From assembly GCA_037974665.1 (NCBI GenBank), contig CM075764.1:84095825-84159824 (forward strand): a DNA stretch of 64,000 nucleotides. Reading direction: 5' to 3'. Below, in pieces: positions 1 to 11,945 of the stretch. Within the stretch, counting starts at the first letter, position 1, and each line of letters starts with the position of its first letter. Source of the DNA: Ehretia macrophylla. Lineage: Eukaryota; Streptophyta; Magnoliopsida; Boraginales; Ehretiaceae. The position numbers were made by a program, and so were the translations under genes. Under the pieces are notes generated by a model that was not told the origin of the DNA, did not search any database, and saw only the letters and a program-made list of their open reading frames with translations.

Positions 1-759
1 GCTAGATAGTCTCTTTATGTCAAGTAGTTTCAAAATCTTACAACACAGAATGAGCAACTTGTAAAAATATGTATATATGGAAAGCAGGCATTACTAGTTA
101 TAGCAATATATAGTGATGCATAAACAAGAATATAAGAAATCATTATGATCTACTAAAAAAGCATTTTTAGATGTAGTGCATGATAATATCATTCTCTTCT
201 TTTTACGCAATCATCTCATGCACTTTATGATTCAGGAACAAGCAGCCAGAGCTACGCTAAGTCCTCCTCCAGCAACTCAAATAAGCATTAAGAACCTATA
301 CCACTTCCAGCTATAAACAGTATGTAATATATATGAAAGTCATTGGGGGGCAAAAACAGAGAGAGAGAGAGAGAGAGAAGCTTCTAAGATAAAAGATGAC
401 AATTCATAGTAGCAATGCTTTTTGGATAGGTTAATAGAATGTACTACGAAAGCGCCAGAAGGGAGGGACAGTGTATGAGATTGGTTCATAATCAGAACCC
501 ATTCTACATACACTATAAGAAAGAACTAGCTCACAGCAAATTGATTCAAACCATAATAAACATGTGTGGAAAAGGAAAGATACAGTTATAAAATATATTT
601 TTATGCACCTATATGGCATATATAGGACTATATTAAAAACTCCACTATGGAGAGAACTAATTTTCCTCGAGAGCTACAAGCTATCTATATGACACCAAAT
701 GCAGTCTGGTGATAACTAAGCAAACAACTTAAAATAATATCTCCACTTCCTGGCTCCCA
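1..759. other. No supported gene; possible 3' UTR or intron
   Basis: AT-rich sequence downstream of the candidate terminal exon on the minus strand. It has a (GA)n microsatellite at about 357-379. The small open frame at 431-619 on the minus strand has no recognisable family or convincing splice context. No RNA gene was seen. Confidence 0.4.
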
Positions 760-830
760 TCAGCGGAGTTGTGGTGGCGAAGAAGCAGTTTCAAAGACTA
801 CTTCCCGACTAACTATAATGAATTTCCAAT
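760..830 (-). CDS. Possible terminal exon of the same minus-strand gene
   Basis: On the minus strand an acceptor-like TACGTAG lies just before 830. The frame that follows reads WKFIIVSREVVFETASSPP and a few more residues, ending at TGA (762-760). The composition looks like protein rather than chance translation in this AT-rich background. Its phase does not fit the donor at 1657 directly. No family was recognised. The call rests only on the acceptor and on a short plausible reading frame. Confidence 0.22.
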
Positions 831-1397
831 CTACGTAATAATATCAGATAGATATTTATATTGAATATAAAAAAAATTCCTTTTTCAATACATCAATGAT
901 ATAATTATCGGTTTATACCCCTTCTTGCATCTACTTTTGACTTATTGATCCAAGAAATCAAAACAACTTCATAATCACAGAAGAGTTTTTCTTTGTTTGG
1001 AAGTGATCGTAGTCAATCTGTCTACCCCTTTCACTACCCTATTTACTGCATGTTTTTACGTAAGTTCATCAAAGCAAACAAAATATACATCTATAATCAC
1101 AAAATACATCACCAACCGAATTTCCAGAAGGGCATCACAGAAAGAGAGAACAAATCTCGAACATAGTCCCAAAAAAGTTGGTAACAAACACATAATATGA
1201 CTAAAATATGAATGCCAAAGCGAAATTCTTGAGAACACACCAAAGAAAAATATACCCACACCATATAATCCACCTCTAACTCGAATCTCACACCTTTCAT
1301 CTCCTAAAAAACCAAAACTACACAACACCCATCTTCCAAAATCCCATCATTTTGCCAAAACAAGCACAAATACATAGAGAAACATATACATATGCAT

Positions 1398-1431
<34 letters not shown>

Positions 1432-1657
1432 TACACAAAACTGTACGGTTTTGTGCACTTTTGTACTAACAATCTAGGTATACATAAGAATGTACATAAC
1501 AACTACCACCGGTATGGAACAAACAGAGGGGCAGTGAGTCGCGATATTTATACAACAGAGAGATTATTAAATTATTACGTCACAATAAGTCTAACGAGCA
1601 ATTTCGACAATACACTCTTCACAATTTATCAAGAAAGAGAGAGAGGAAAGGAATTAC
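831..1657 (-). other. Probable intron sequence of the minus-strand gene
   Basis: AT-rich sequence between the two candidate exons. Short open frames here look like chance. It contains a (GA)n microsatellite at about 1398-1424. A middle exon may be hidden, because the phases of the flanking exons do not match. Confidence 0.3.
1398..1424. repeat. (GA)n microsatellite
   Basis: An uninterrupted GA dinucleotide run inside the presumed intron. A shorter one lies at about 357-379. Confidence 0.9.
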
Positions 1658-1834
1658 CGTGTTTCTGTGAGAAGAAGAAGAAGAAGCAGCAGCAGCACTT
1701 CTTCTGAAAGAAGCAAAGGTGGTGGAGAAGCTAACAGTGTTGTTATTAGCATTTGTGGGATTAATAGCATAGTGAGAAATTTTCAAAGGAGGCTGCAATA
1801 ACAATAGCCTCAGTGTAGAAGCTGCTGTTGTCAT
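1658..1834 (-). CDS. First coding exon of a putative organelle-targeted protein (partial gene)
   Basis: The exon encodes 59 residues from an ATG at 1834. The N-terminus (MTTAASTLRLLLLQPP) is rich in Ser, Thr, Ala and Arg, nearly free of acidic residues, and carries FRRSAAAASSSSS; this resembles a plastid or mitochondrial transit peptide. A splice donor (ACG|GTAATT) falls at 1657-1656, so the exon would end at 1658 in phase 0. Open frame without splicing runs only to 1619. Upstream on the same strand is a CT-rich leader typical of plant 5'UTRs. I do not recognise the mature protein. Splicing directly to the possible exon at 760-830 would be out of phase, so another exon or another donor is needed. 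That the locus is a real gene is moderately supported; the product is unknown. Confidence 0.5.
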
Positions 1835-2606
1835 ATTCTCTCTCTCTCTTTTCCCTTTGATATGATTATGATGATATCACTTTACTACCACCAATCAATA
1901 AATAGCTGTTGTTGGTGTGCTGCTTTTGCTGGGTTTTAATTGGTGTTTTTGCTCTCACAGTTTGCCCTTTTTTGTAGCCTTTTTACACAAAAAAAACACA
2001 AAGAGGAGGTGAAAAGAGAGAGAAGAAGAAGATATGGGTGGAATTTGAGCAAAAGGGTCTCACCTTTTGTTTTCTTTTTGTTACACCTTTTACTTTAATT
2101 TTATTTCTTTTTATTTTCTAATAGAAAATTAGGTTTTGTATTTTCTTCTTTTTCTTTGGATAAAATATTTTGTTAATTCCTTGAAATGTTATTTTAATGC
2201 GACGAGTAGAAATTAGGAAGAAATACGAAAAGAAGTTATGGAAAAAGAAATTATGAGTTTCATTCTAGAATTTGGAAACAATATAACGGTTCAAATATAA
2301 AGAATAATTCATTTTACAAGAAAATAAAACAAGTTCTATGTGGCAAAATTATAATCTTATTTTTAATTATGTCAATCAATCTTATCTATTCTTGAAATTT
2401 TGTGCAAGAGAGAGATGAATGTAAAGTTCACGAGTTACAACTTAAGGGATGAATTATAGAAGGTGGGAGAAAAACATAGACAGAAAGTGAAAATAAATTA
2501 AAAATTATGAGATAAAAATCAAAGCTGTCGGCAATAAGAAAAAAAAAGAGAGAGAGAGAACTTGAAGAAGACATATAACTAATGTAGATGATGTGGTAAA
2601 ATAAAC
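1835..2606. promoter_or_regulatory. 5' flank of the minus-strand gene, promoter candidate
   Basis: AT-rich intergenic sequence. Immediately upstream of the ATG at 1834, on the minus strand, is a CT-rich tract (about 1837-1852) of the kind common in plant leaders. I could not fix a TATA box or transcription start. Purine runs at about 1998-2030 and 2540-2560 are low complexity. No gene seen. Confidence 0.3.
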
Positions 2607-3809
2607 GGTTAGTGGTGCAAATAGTTTAACATATTTTTGAATTAATCCATATTATTTTAAGTTGTTCAAATATGTCCTTACCATTTTTAAAAAATGGTCA
2701 AATTTGTCCTTCTTGTTAAATATTTAATAGAAAATTGTTTAATGACTTATCTATCCATAAAAAAAAATTAAAAAATTACAAGTTTGTCCCCATCCCCACT
2801 TGAACCCCCTACCTCACGCAACCCCACCCGACCCGACCCGACCCGACCCTACCCTACCCCTTATGCCCATCCACTCGCTAGTCAATCCGCTACCTCACCT
2901 TCCATCTCCACCCACTTCCTGGTCAATCTTTTACCCTAGCAAGACCTATCCTCACCTGGATTGATGCCACCCCCAGCCTTTACCTACCCCTCGTGCCTAC
3001 CCACCTCCCCATTAACTCCTCACCCCTAAACAAAACTTGCCTCCCACCCTAGAGAACCTACCTATTCCCTACCCCTATTCCCGTCAACCCAACAATTATT
3101 TCCATCATGCTCTGCCCTACCCCTCTCCCAACCCCATTCCATCACCCTTAACCTCATGACCCTCTACCCCCACAAACCCCAAGCCACCCTACAATTGTGG
3201 TTGTGTATGTGTGTAAGTATGGGTTTGTGAGTATGTATTAATTTGTATATGGGTTGTGTGTATGTGTATGACTGTATGTTTGTGTGTATGGGTTATGTAT
3301 GTTGTAGTGCATACTATATACATATATATATGTGTGTGTGTGTGCTTGTATTTGTATGTGTGTACATGCATGTATATATATAGTGTTATATGTATGTATA
3401 TGTGTATATATATGTGTGTATAGATGTGGATAGGATTATATTGTGGGTGTAATCCTTGTGTGTGTGTATTGGAGTAGAAGAAGGAGAAGGGAAAAATATG
3501 ACAATGATAAAAAAGAAAAAAAGGGAAAAACAAAGGAGACTTTGGGGATTGAATTAAATATTTTGTGAACTTTGGAGAATAAATTGAATTTTATGAAAAT
3601 AATAAGTATTAATTTAAATATTATATTAAGATTATAATTTTACCCTTACAGTACTATGCAACTCCATTAAATATAACCGTATTTAGAACTGAATGGACTA
3701 ATTTGACTAACTTTGATAAATATTAAGGACTTATTTGCACTTTTTGTAAACTATTAGGGACTATATTAAAAAAACATGATAACAGTGGGGGACATTTGCA
3801 TAATTAACC
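2607..3809. mobile_element. Fold-back element with low-complexity core (non-autonomous)
   Basis: The left end (GGTTAGTGGTGCAAAT) and the reverse complement of the right end (GGTTAATTATGCAAAT) match. The similarity continues inward through 'aatatagtcc'/'aattaatcc'-like and 'caaatatgtcc'/'caaataagtcc' modules for about 100 bases. Between the arms lie a C-rich tract (about 2790-3185, including tandem CCCGA) and a TG/TA-rich tract (about 3190-3470). There is no coding potential; the open frame on the minus strand is just the CA repeat read as His-Thr. I did not find a clean target-site duplication, so the exact ends and class are unsure. The modules recall those in the hairpins at 11.9 and 15.0 kb. 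Confidence 0.45.
3189..3470. repeat. TG/TATG-rich simple repeat
   Basis: Interrupted (TG)n, TGTATG and (TA)n runs within the fold-back element. Low complexity with no coding value. Confidence 0.85.
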
Positions 3810-4140
3810 ATGAAATGAAGTAAAAATAAGATTGATTTGAATTCAAAACCAAACCAAACTAAGCCTTTGTCCCACTAGGTGGGGTCAGCTATTGATTTGA
3901 ATTCAATTTTCACAAAATTTCAATAAAAGTGAAAGTTATTAACATCCTGTTTGGAAACACCTTTTTAAAAAGTTATTAAAATTTTGTGAAATTTATTTGT
4001 ACATCCACTTTTTTGTGTTTGGAAGTGTCTTTTTAAAAAGTTAGAAATCCGAGATTTGTAAATCTTGAATTTTCTCATAATTTATTTATCTAAATCTTTC
4101 CTCAAGAGATGAAATTTGTAAATCCAAGCCCACCAAATTG
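3810..4140. other. Intergenic sequence, nothing recognised
   Basis: AT-rich sequence between the fold-back element and the CACTA terminus. A short repeat 'ttttaaaaagtta' occurs twice (about 3962 and 4031). The last three bases (ttg) are the candidate 3-bp target duplication of the CACTA element. Confidence 0.4.
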
Positions 4141-4500
4141 CACTACAAGAAATAGCTACACAAGTGACAAAAAGAATCGGTCATCCAGTCGTCGCCAAAA
4201 ATCATGGGCGACGGTTAGACAATGGTTTTAGGTGTGCGCCACTAAAATGTGAAATCGTCATCAAATGGTTGCCTAAGGGGACGGACAGGAATACATCACC
4301 CTTAGCGATGGTTTCTACAGTGCATTAAATGATGAATTCATCGCAAACGTTGTGGCCAAAGATTTGTCGTTGAAACCGTCACCATTGTTTCGTTGCGAAA
4401 ATCATCGCCTATGTTCCGTTACTAAAACTGTTGCCCATTTTCCGTCACCATATTAATGTACTCAAATCCGTCGTCGAATGTCCATTGCAAATTCGTCGCT
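4141..4500. repeat. CACTA terminal and subterminal repeat region
   Basis: The TIR CACTACAAGAAA at 4141 is followed by several copies of a GC-rich motif (gtcgtcgcc, gggcgacgg, cgttgcgaaaatc, cgtcgctt) in an otherwise AT-rich background. Known for the superfamily: subterminal arrays bind the element's accessory protein. Confidence 0.7.
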
Positions 4501-4889
4501 TTATGATAAAATATTTTTTTTATTTAATTAAAATTAATTAAATATGAAAAAAATTATAAAAATTTTCAATGATATGCAAGGAGAAATGAAAAAAATTAAC
4601 TAAAATTAATTAGATATTTATAAAATTAATGTGGAGATCCAACTACAAAAAGACAAGTAGTCTGATACAATATTGTTTTTGTATCTTTTGCGTCTATAAT
4701 ATTTATAAAAATGATTTATAAAATATTAAAATTAATTATGAAATATTTACAAAACAATCAAAATGATCAAATATAAACTAGTGATCGGGTCCATCCTGTG
4801 GATCCCTTTGGGTCCATCACTGCCTTGTTGCTGAGAGAGAGGTTAAGATTGACCCTCAAGCTAATGAGTTAGATGCGGCAACATCTAGG

Positions 4890-7800
4890 TAAGTAATGCA
4901 ATTTGTTGCTGGAGGAGATGAAGCTCTTTGCGCTGCTCTGTCATCTCATGCCTTAATTCTTCTATTACCTGATTAACAACATCCTACATGTCCTATTCCA
5001 TAATTTGACGGCCAAAATTCGGGACAGTGTGTATAGATCCTCCTATACGAACTCCATCACCGCCTCATAAAATAATGCATCATGATCGATAAGCGGTGTT
5101 GTCGCATCTCCTTACTAGGACAACACACGCTCTTGAACCAATTCATTGTACCTGACCTACAATTAAACATTAGAAAATATTATTTTTTGACATTGTTATA
5201 TTATATATATATATATATATTTGACATAAAAATATATACTATAGTCTCCTAAGCCCTAGGGTCAGAGTAGGAAGCATCGGGACCCCTATGATAAACCTTT
5301 TCGAATACTTTCGCCTTGTCACTGGTCGGCCCGACTCCTGTTGCTATGATAGCTAGTCACCAAACAACAATTAGTAATTAAAATTTGAAATGTGGTATAA
5401 TATTATAATTTAACTCTTAAGTTTAAGACTTACCATTTTTCTCTTAACCTCGTAGAAGAGGACAGGACCTAAATAATGCATCAAAGGCCTACTCTTTCAG
5501 TTCTTTTGGTTAGTCTTTGACTTATTCTGCCATTTATCCATCCCTCAATGCTCACACGACCTGTCCTATATGTCAACGGAGATCCAAACAAGCCATTCAT
5601 TATCCTTATGACCCTTGTAGAAGAGGTCCCATAACCGAAGACCAATTTTTTGAAAAAATAATAATCGGATATAGGGTTTATCACAGGAAAACCATTTGTA
5701 CACTCTGTAGACTTAGATTAAGTAAGAAGTTTGTAATGCATCATATATAATATATATATATATATATATATAACTGGAATATATACAACAAATTGAACCT
5801 CTCCTTAACATCAACCGAAACCTGCCCCTATGACGTCTAAGGCTTGGTAAACCCAACAACTAATATATTTATTATCTCTCGTGTCGCTCCAAATAGTATC
5901 CATCTGCAAAGAATATAAAATACAATTTAGCAATTGTATTCGAAAAAACAAACCATGTATTCTCTAAAGTTGTATTAATTGAATTCTTATCTATTCTCAT
6001 AAAACGTCAGATGTGTGCATCGATCAATCTTCCATACAGTACAGGCCTTGGAAGCATAAAATTTATACCTCTGCCAATCCTCTAACTTTGTTGTGGCTCT
6101 TGCAGCCTACCGCTCAACAACAAATGATGACTTAGGCTACTCAATAGATGTACTAGGGTTGGCCATAGGCGAACCACCAATGTCGACGTACAAATCCTCT
6201 AAGTGTTATAGAAAGCTCTAAAAGGAAATAGATGCAAGAGACCTATCGTGTGAGGGTAATGCCAGTGAGGGAATATTTGTCCTCCTATCCTGGCATGGTG
6301 GTGTTGGTTATTATCCAAGGTTCTATAGCCTAGATTACTAGTAACTTAGGCATCAAAAACTTAATCTAGTGCAGCGGAAGCAATCAAGAACCAATATACC
6401 AATCAAATACATATAAACAAGCCAACATACATGCATAAAACACAGTTTAAGATTTCGCGGATGGATTCATTACCTTTAAGTGTTGGCGTCAAAACTCAAC
6501 ACTCTATGATGCTCACCACACTATGGCTACAACGAGTGGACACCACTCCTCCTTGCTTGCCTGGGTTGAGAGTTCTACACCAATGGAAGAAGAAATCCGC
6601 GGCTACTAAGGAGAAGTCACAATTGATCTTCTTTTCTATTCTAATTCCAAGCCTTGGTGATGTTCGTTGAGAGACGGAACTCATTCTCCTTTTTTTCCTC
6701 TCTATGGCCACGTGGTGTATCTCACAAAAGAAGAATGAATCCCAATTCTTTTTCTTAGTTGGCCGTGTATATGCTTGCAAGAGTCCTATGTCACTCTTGT
6801 GTCTTAGGATTACTAGGAGACCTAGGAATTACACTTGCATCCAATAAGGTACCTGGAATATATTTTGTCCACATTATTAATACTAGATAATATGCTAGAT
6901 AATCTATTGTATTATCTCTTTATTTATCTTTATAAATTTTCATATCTTTAGATAAGGATAAATCCATAAAATAAAGAGTCCTACAATAATAGCTACCCTA
7001 CAATTCCATCTTCCTACTTTCCTAATCCATCCACATGACTTCTTCTTGTCAAATACATACTCCACACACCATTCTTAGAGAAAAGGAAAGTGTACTTACC
7101 AATATGGAAATTAGCTAGAAGAGGGACCAAAAGACATATTCGCCCTAGCTCCAAAATGACTAAAATGCCCTACTAGACATTAACTGCATTTTATTCATTT
7201 TAACCCTAGCTTATTCCACTAAAGAGCTATGGCTACACTTTAGTACGAATACCAATCCCATGATGCTAGTCAAATGAGGTTTGACTATGTCTTTGACCTA
7301 CTAAGTATAAAAGACCACAATGCCTCTCTATGTAGAACTCGTAACCAATACTAGGTCTTCACTTTGTACTATCCACCTTTTTTGATTACCTCTATACTTT
7401 GTGCCTCTAATCCTCCATTAATCATCACCTAGATATTATTCTCTTGATCCAGGGAGCGACCCACAAGTTCAATATCTAAATATAGTCCCGGTTGATTATA
7501 TTACTAAGTATTTAGGTTCCGATGATTAATAGCATATCACAAAGGGGAATAACTCATCGTTAAGATGGCATAGAACGACTCGACACATATGCATGTGCCA
7601 CTTAGTCAAGTCCATGTATCCAAAACACAAAGCTGTTGATCCATATAAAATCTCACCCATAGTGAATCAAAATACATGTTCTTGAGTTTATTGGTCATCC
7701 ACATATGCTCAAGAACTAGAGCATTGGTCTCTTAGTAACTTGAGATGTTTTTTTATCTCATATGAGTGATAGTACTTTTACAGAGATCATATCTACCATG

Positions 7801-8318
7801 GTCCAGTTCAATGCACTCTCGTGCACTAATGAGAAAAGTTCGGAAAGCCCCTCCAATGACCAAGGTAGGCCATCCCACCAAATAGGAAACTCTCTCATTA
7901 TAACATTCCATAGTGAAGTGCCCAACTTCATTATACGGTTATGAACCTACAGTTTAGATTTAAGCCTCACGGCATATACCTTCTGTATGGATCACCATGC
8001 ACCTATGTCATTCACTCAAATCAAAGAGCCTTAGCATGCATATATATAAAGAATATAATGAGAGTATAGAGATGCTCATGTAAGATGCACTGATTATTAA
8101 TTTTTATAATATCCATTCACTGAGACGTCTTAGTGTTAGTGGTCTTTAACGCATACAATTCCCAACAGGAGGTACCAAAGAATATGGGATGGATGTAGTG
8201 CTTACCAACTGACTGTTCTCTTGAAGATGATGTGGATGCACGTCCACCACCTGATCGTCCTCTTGAATGATGTAGTAACCCAGGAGGCATATAACGTCTG
8301 CCCTGCCTCTACCTGGCA
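4890..8318 (-). pseudogene. Plant En/Spm-type transposase-like protein (Ptta/Transposase_24), broken
   Basis: On the minus strand the frame opens with MPGRGRADV (ATG at about 8318) and continues to about 8170, where a solo LTR interrupts it. It resumes below 6300. Around 5350-5245 a stretch resembling the conserved 'VFEKVYHRG...YSDPRA' block of plant Ptta/En/Spm proteins is visible. Around 5170-5080 there is a second block, 'QERVLSW' then 'DHDALFYEAV'. Both are typical of that CACTA-borne accessory family (PF03004). Many stops and frameshifts, with possible introns, break it. The family assignment is from remembered motifs and is moderately secure. The protein is not catalytic in known CACTA elements. 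Confidence 0.55.
6302..8167 (-). mobile_element. Copia solo LTR inserted in the CACTA gene
   Basis: Read on the minus strand it starts TGTTGGGAATTGTATGCG and ends ATAACCAACA, so it has inverted TGTTGG/CCAACA ends. Near-duplicate flanks GGTGG (6297-6301) and GGAGG (8168-8172) fit a 5-bp target duplication with one change. Its start matches the LTR of the copia element at 25906 (TGTTGGGATTTGTATGCC) and the solo LTR at 8980, so all three belong to related families. There is no internal region, primer site or coding sequence, hence a solo LTR left by recombination between LTRs. Confidence 0.7.
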
Positions 8319-8327
8319 TGACTGAGT

Positions 8328-11140
8328 TGCTAATCGCAAGTCGGTGTGTATATAAAATGAGTGCAAAATTGACCAAGTTTAAAACCTGCAAGTGCACGAA
8401 TCAGTGTAGTATAATATGCTTGAGTGTAGGGTCGAATCCATAGGGAAACTCCTAAGTTAGTCCATGAAGAAGTGTATGAAAGTGTTTAAGTAAAAATATG
8501 GAATAGTTTGTGACTGAATTGGAATGTCGTGAAAATAATATAAATTAAACTAAATTACGGTTTTGTCAAATTTAGGGGAAAAGATCTAGGGGTCAAATAT
8601 GCAATGAGGCAACTAATCTAGGTTCGGGTTTAGATTTTTTGATTTAATGCTTGGATTAAGCTACAAGCCTAACCTAGTTAATTTCCTAAGTCTAATTAAG
8701 TCCCGGTCACTATTTTAGTTATAGGTGTTGTTTTATCCTTGAGTTCTTTATCTTGTCGAAGTATAGATCTGCCCTTATAATCTAAAGTGACCGGGCAAAT
8801 TAACTAAACAAAGCAATTAACAAATCCACAACTAGAAATTATGGTACAACCTATAACTTCATAAAAACTATGGTACAACCAATAGGTTCACTATTAAAAC
8901 TTGGATATATGACGAATGTAAAGCAATCATAACATTAACTACAAGTATAATGAATATGAAAGACAATAATGTACTGAATTGTTGGGAATAGGATATGTCC
9001 AAAAGACCACTAGCACTTTGTCATCATTGTATCTAAATATTTGCAATAAATAATTAATGTTATCTTACTTTATGAGCATGTTTTCTCTCTTGCATTTTGA
9101 GTCACTATGGGTGTGATCTTGTATGGATCAATAACGCTATGATTTGGGTGTCTGGACTTGGTAATAAGGGACATGCATATGCAATAAGGAATCTATATAA
9201 TAATCACTCTTTTAGAATGATCCAAGTTGATCATCATGAATCTATGCATAGTAATACAGTTTGTATGTTGTATTGGTTGTTATACTTATGGGTAGCTCCC
9301 ATGTATAAATGGATAACTTCCGGAGGATGGTTAGATTATGGGTTAGAGGTTCAAAGGAGAAAGATATAGTCAAATAGGTGATAATACAACTGGTAAACCT
9401 ATCTTGGCTATGAGTGAGTATAACGGGGCAATATGGTCATTATTATTTAGTTAGTCTAAAGACTGGGCGTTATGTGTTATTGACTAACTCCTGTTCATAC
9501 AGTAATTATTTTGTAATGCATCCATAGTCTTTTAGTGGAATAGACTAAGGTTAAAGTGACAAAATATTACTAGAAAGTAGCAAGGGTATTTTGGTCATTT
9601 TTAATGAAAGGATAATTATGTCTTTGGTCCCCTTTCTAGCCATTTACCTTATAAGTGTCATTACTAAACTTGAGTGATGTTAAATATATGAGAAAATTAA
9701 AGTCTAAAGGCCACTAAGATTTTAAGATAAATTTTCCATTCTTGAAAAAAGAATTTATTCTTAAAAGTAGACTAGATTTGGACTTGAACTTAATTAGATT
9801 TAATTGATTAATTGGATAGAAAACTTTGGCTAAATCACTTGATCCCACACGCATGGACACAAGGCCCACACTAGTGGGAGGAGCCTTGTAGGCGTTGGCC
9901 ATATGTCGTTAGGCATGTGGATTAGGCCTTTATGCTAGGAAGAGGATTTTCCAATATTATTTTGGAAATAAAGGATAATTCAAAGTCCTAATCCTTCTCC
10001 ATTTTGGTTTCTGATTCAGACAAAATTACCTTGCCTAGCTACACCTATATAAAGGCCTCTACCCTAAGCTCTACAATTGCACCATCTCCTTTGAGATTTT
10101 CTCTCTCTCTCTCTCTCTCTCTTTCTTGTGTAAGCCTCTCTTAGAGGAAACACAAAACACTCTTATTATAGTTTAGTTTTACAAGATCAAGTCTCACAAC
10201 TTGATCAACACTTAAGCTAGGAATTTGGTATAGAGGGGAAGATCAAAGTGAAGGAGTACAAGCCTTGCTATAAGCATGTGGGGCATTATCTTCAAGATGA
10301 AGTTTTTTGTTTTGTGATAAAAAGTATTTCGGAAAACTTTATTTGCTTTTAGAATAAAACTATGACTTGTTTAGATATGCAATGAGGTATTTCATGCTTT
10401 ATTCGTATTAAAGATATATGCATGAATGTTTCTGTCTTATTCTTGAATAAAATATAATTTGATTCATGCGTTATAAAGTTTCCCTTCATGAATAACGAAA
10501 TCCATATATTGCATTGAAATCAAATTATCCGAATCCGAGACCGTAAATTAAAAGAGCGTCATTACAATATCCTCCCCTAAATAATAGATCTATTCAAACA
10601 TTAAAGATGAATACGAGATATACAAATAAAAGAGAGTAAAGAAAGGCTCCCTCATTAGAAAAACTCCTATTTTTGAAGTAGCGGTTTGAGCAGAGGTTTC
10701 ACGGGCATAGCTACCGAGCTTTCCCTCTAGTTAAAATGTGCAATAATCTCCCCGTAGTGTAACTACCTGGGCAGAATTTTCCTCGTATTTGTCAAAATAA
10801 AATTACAATAGCCCAAACTAACCTACTACAGAAACTAGAATAAAGTTGTAAAAATAACTGAATGAAAATTTGTATCTGAACTGAAATTAGAACTGAATGA
10901 ATTTATTTGGACTCGGGGGAGGGGGGTATTTATCAATCCCCTTTTTTTTTCTCATTGGACCATCAAGAGGGGTAGCATGGCCCAATAGGAGGTCACAGAG
11001 TGGGCGGCCAAGGGTGGTGGTTCCCACCGTGTGCCAATCACACACCACGACCCAATGGGGGGTTGTGGTATGGGTGGTGGCCGCCTAGGCCACGCGTGGA
11101 CATGTGTGGCCACGCAGACTGGGCCTACGTGAATATTAGG
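8328..11140 (-). mobile_element. Athila-like gypsy solo LTR (right end approximate)
   Basis: The reverse complement aligns by eye with the LTR of the Athila-type element at 40558-42413. Shared features are GTGCACTTGC near the 3' end, 'ggttgtaccatag', the 'ggagcctttctt' block and a TATA-like GATAAATACC before a pyrimidine-rich start region. Its LTR 3' end (about 8328) abuts CACTA sequence with no primer-binding site, so it appears to be a solo LTR. A copia solo LTR (8980-10498) splits it. The LTR 5' end on the right is not resolved; GC-rich sequence at 10960-11130 is probably still LTR. Confidence 0.6.
8980..10498 (+). mobile_element. Copia solo LTR with perfect TGAAT duplication
   Basis: Starts TGTTGGGAATAGGATATGTC and ends TTTCCCTTCA. 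It is flanked by identical 5-bp duplications TGAAT at 8975-8979 and 10499-10503. Removing it restores continuity of the surrounding Athila-like LTR. The sequence 'gaccactagcac' 27 bases in is shared with the LTRs at 25906 and 38905. A CT microsatellite lies at about 10100-10122. There is no internal region, so it is a solo LTR. The open frame at 9097-9369 lies inside and has no recognised product. Confidence 0.85.
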
Positions 11141-11945
11141 CTATTTCTAAAAGCCTCTCTATTTTTGCTCCTTGGCCAAAATAGGGTGTGAAGTTTTTTC
11201 TTTTGCTCCAACAACCTCTTAAATGGAGAGCCCCTAAATTTTTTGTTTGGCTCTCTAAATGTAGGGAGCCAGATTTGGCTCCCAATTCATATAAGTAAAA
11301 GGATAAAATAAATTAAAAACAATAATTAAAATTTTTCAAAATCTCATATAGGTATTAAAAAAAGATTTGAATTAAATAAATATATAAAAAAACATATTAC
11401 TAATTAAAATATATTAAAATAATGTGTTAGTTAAAAAGTTATGTCGCAGTAAAAGCATAATATATTTTCTAAAATAGAGAGTACTTTGAAGTGAAATTAA
11501 AATAACGAGTCCCTAATAATAGAGATACACCTATTTTATTCCCTATTATAGAGAGGGATTAAATAGACTATTGGATATGACAACTGGTACGTTTTACTAA
11601 ACAAGCTTCAAACAATAAATGGCTGGACTTAAGCTTGCTTTTCACTTAAGTTGATAAGCTATTTCATATAATTAACATTAAGATAATACAACTGAACAAG
11701 ATTAGCTCAAAACAAATTAAAGTAAACTTGAATTAGTTACAAAATGAAGCAATCTTAAACTTTTTTCTACTTCCAATTCATTATTATTTTCCACCTCCAC
11801 CAACTATAACCTACATTAGTGGCTTGACTTAAATTTAGGCATATGTGCCAATGAGTTGACCTTTCTGTTCTTGGCTGCTAGGCATCGGTCAGGGGTCTAT
11901 TGAATTTTTATTTTATTTTATTTTATTTTATTTTTGATATTCTCA
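11141..11945. other. AT-rich sequence with possible MITE remnants
   Basis: No gene. The stretch at about 11190-11290 (ctccaacaacctcttaaatgg, then 'agggagccagatttggctcc') and the short inverted 'agtccctaataatagag'/'ctattatagagaggg' near 11515-11560 look like non-autonomous DNA-element ends, but I could not define termini. An ATTTT tandem run lies at about 11908-11933. Confidence 0.35.

Larger units (their letters stand above)
4141..8327 (-). mobile_element. CACTA (En/Spm) DNA transposon remnant, 3' part
   Basis: The sequence begins with CACTACAAGAAATAGC, the classical CACTA terminal inverted repeat of plants. It is followed to about 4500 by subterminal repeats carrying GCGACGG/CGTCGCC cores in both orientations, as expected for binding sites of a CACTA-encoded protein. 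The gene-like sequence inside reads on the minus strand toward this end. I found no opposite terminus (CTTGTAGTG) in the window, so the 5' part is missing or unrecognisable. The element is interrupted by a copia solo LTR (6302-8167) and bordered on the right by an Athila-like solo LTR. No TNPD-type catalytic transposase was seen, so it is a defective copy. Confidence 0.7.

Noticed and set aside
3189-3533. Open frame of 114 codons rich in His and Thr
   Set aside because: It is the reverse reading of TG/TATG simple repeats, with no domain and no gene context.
9097-9369. 90-codon plus-strand frame
   Set aside because: It lies entirely inside the copia solo LTR bounded by TGAAT duplications.
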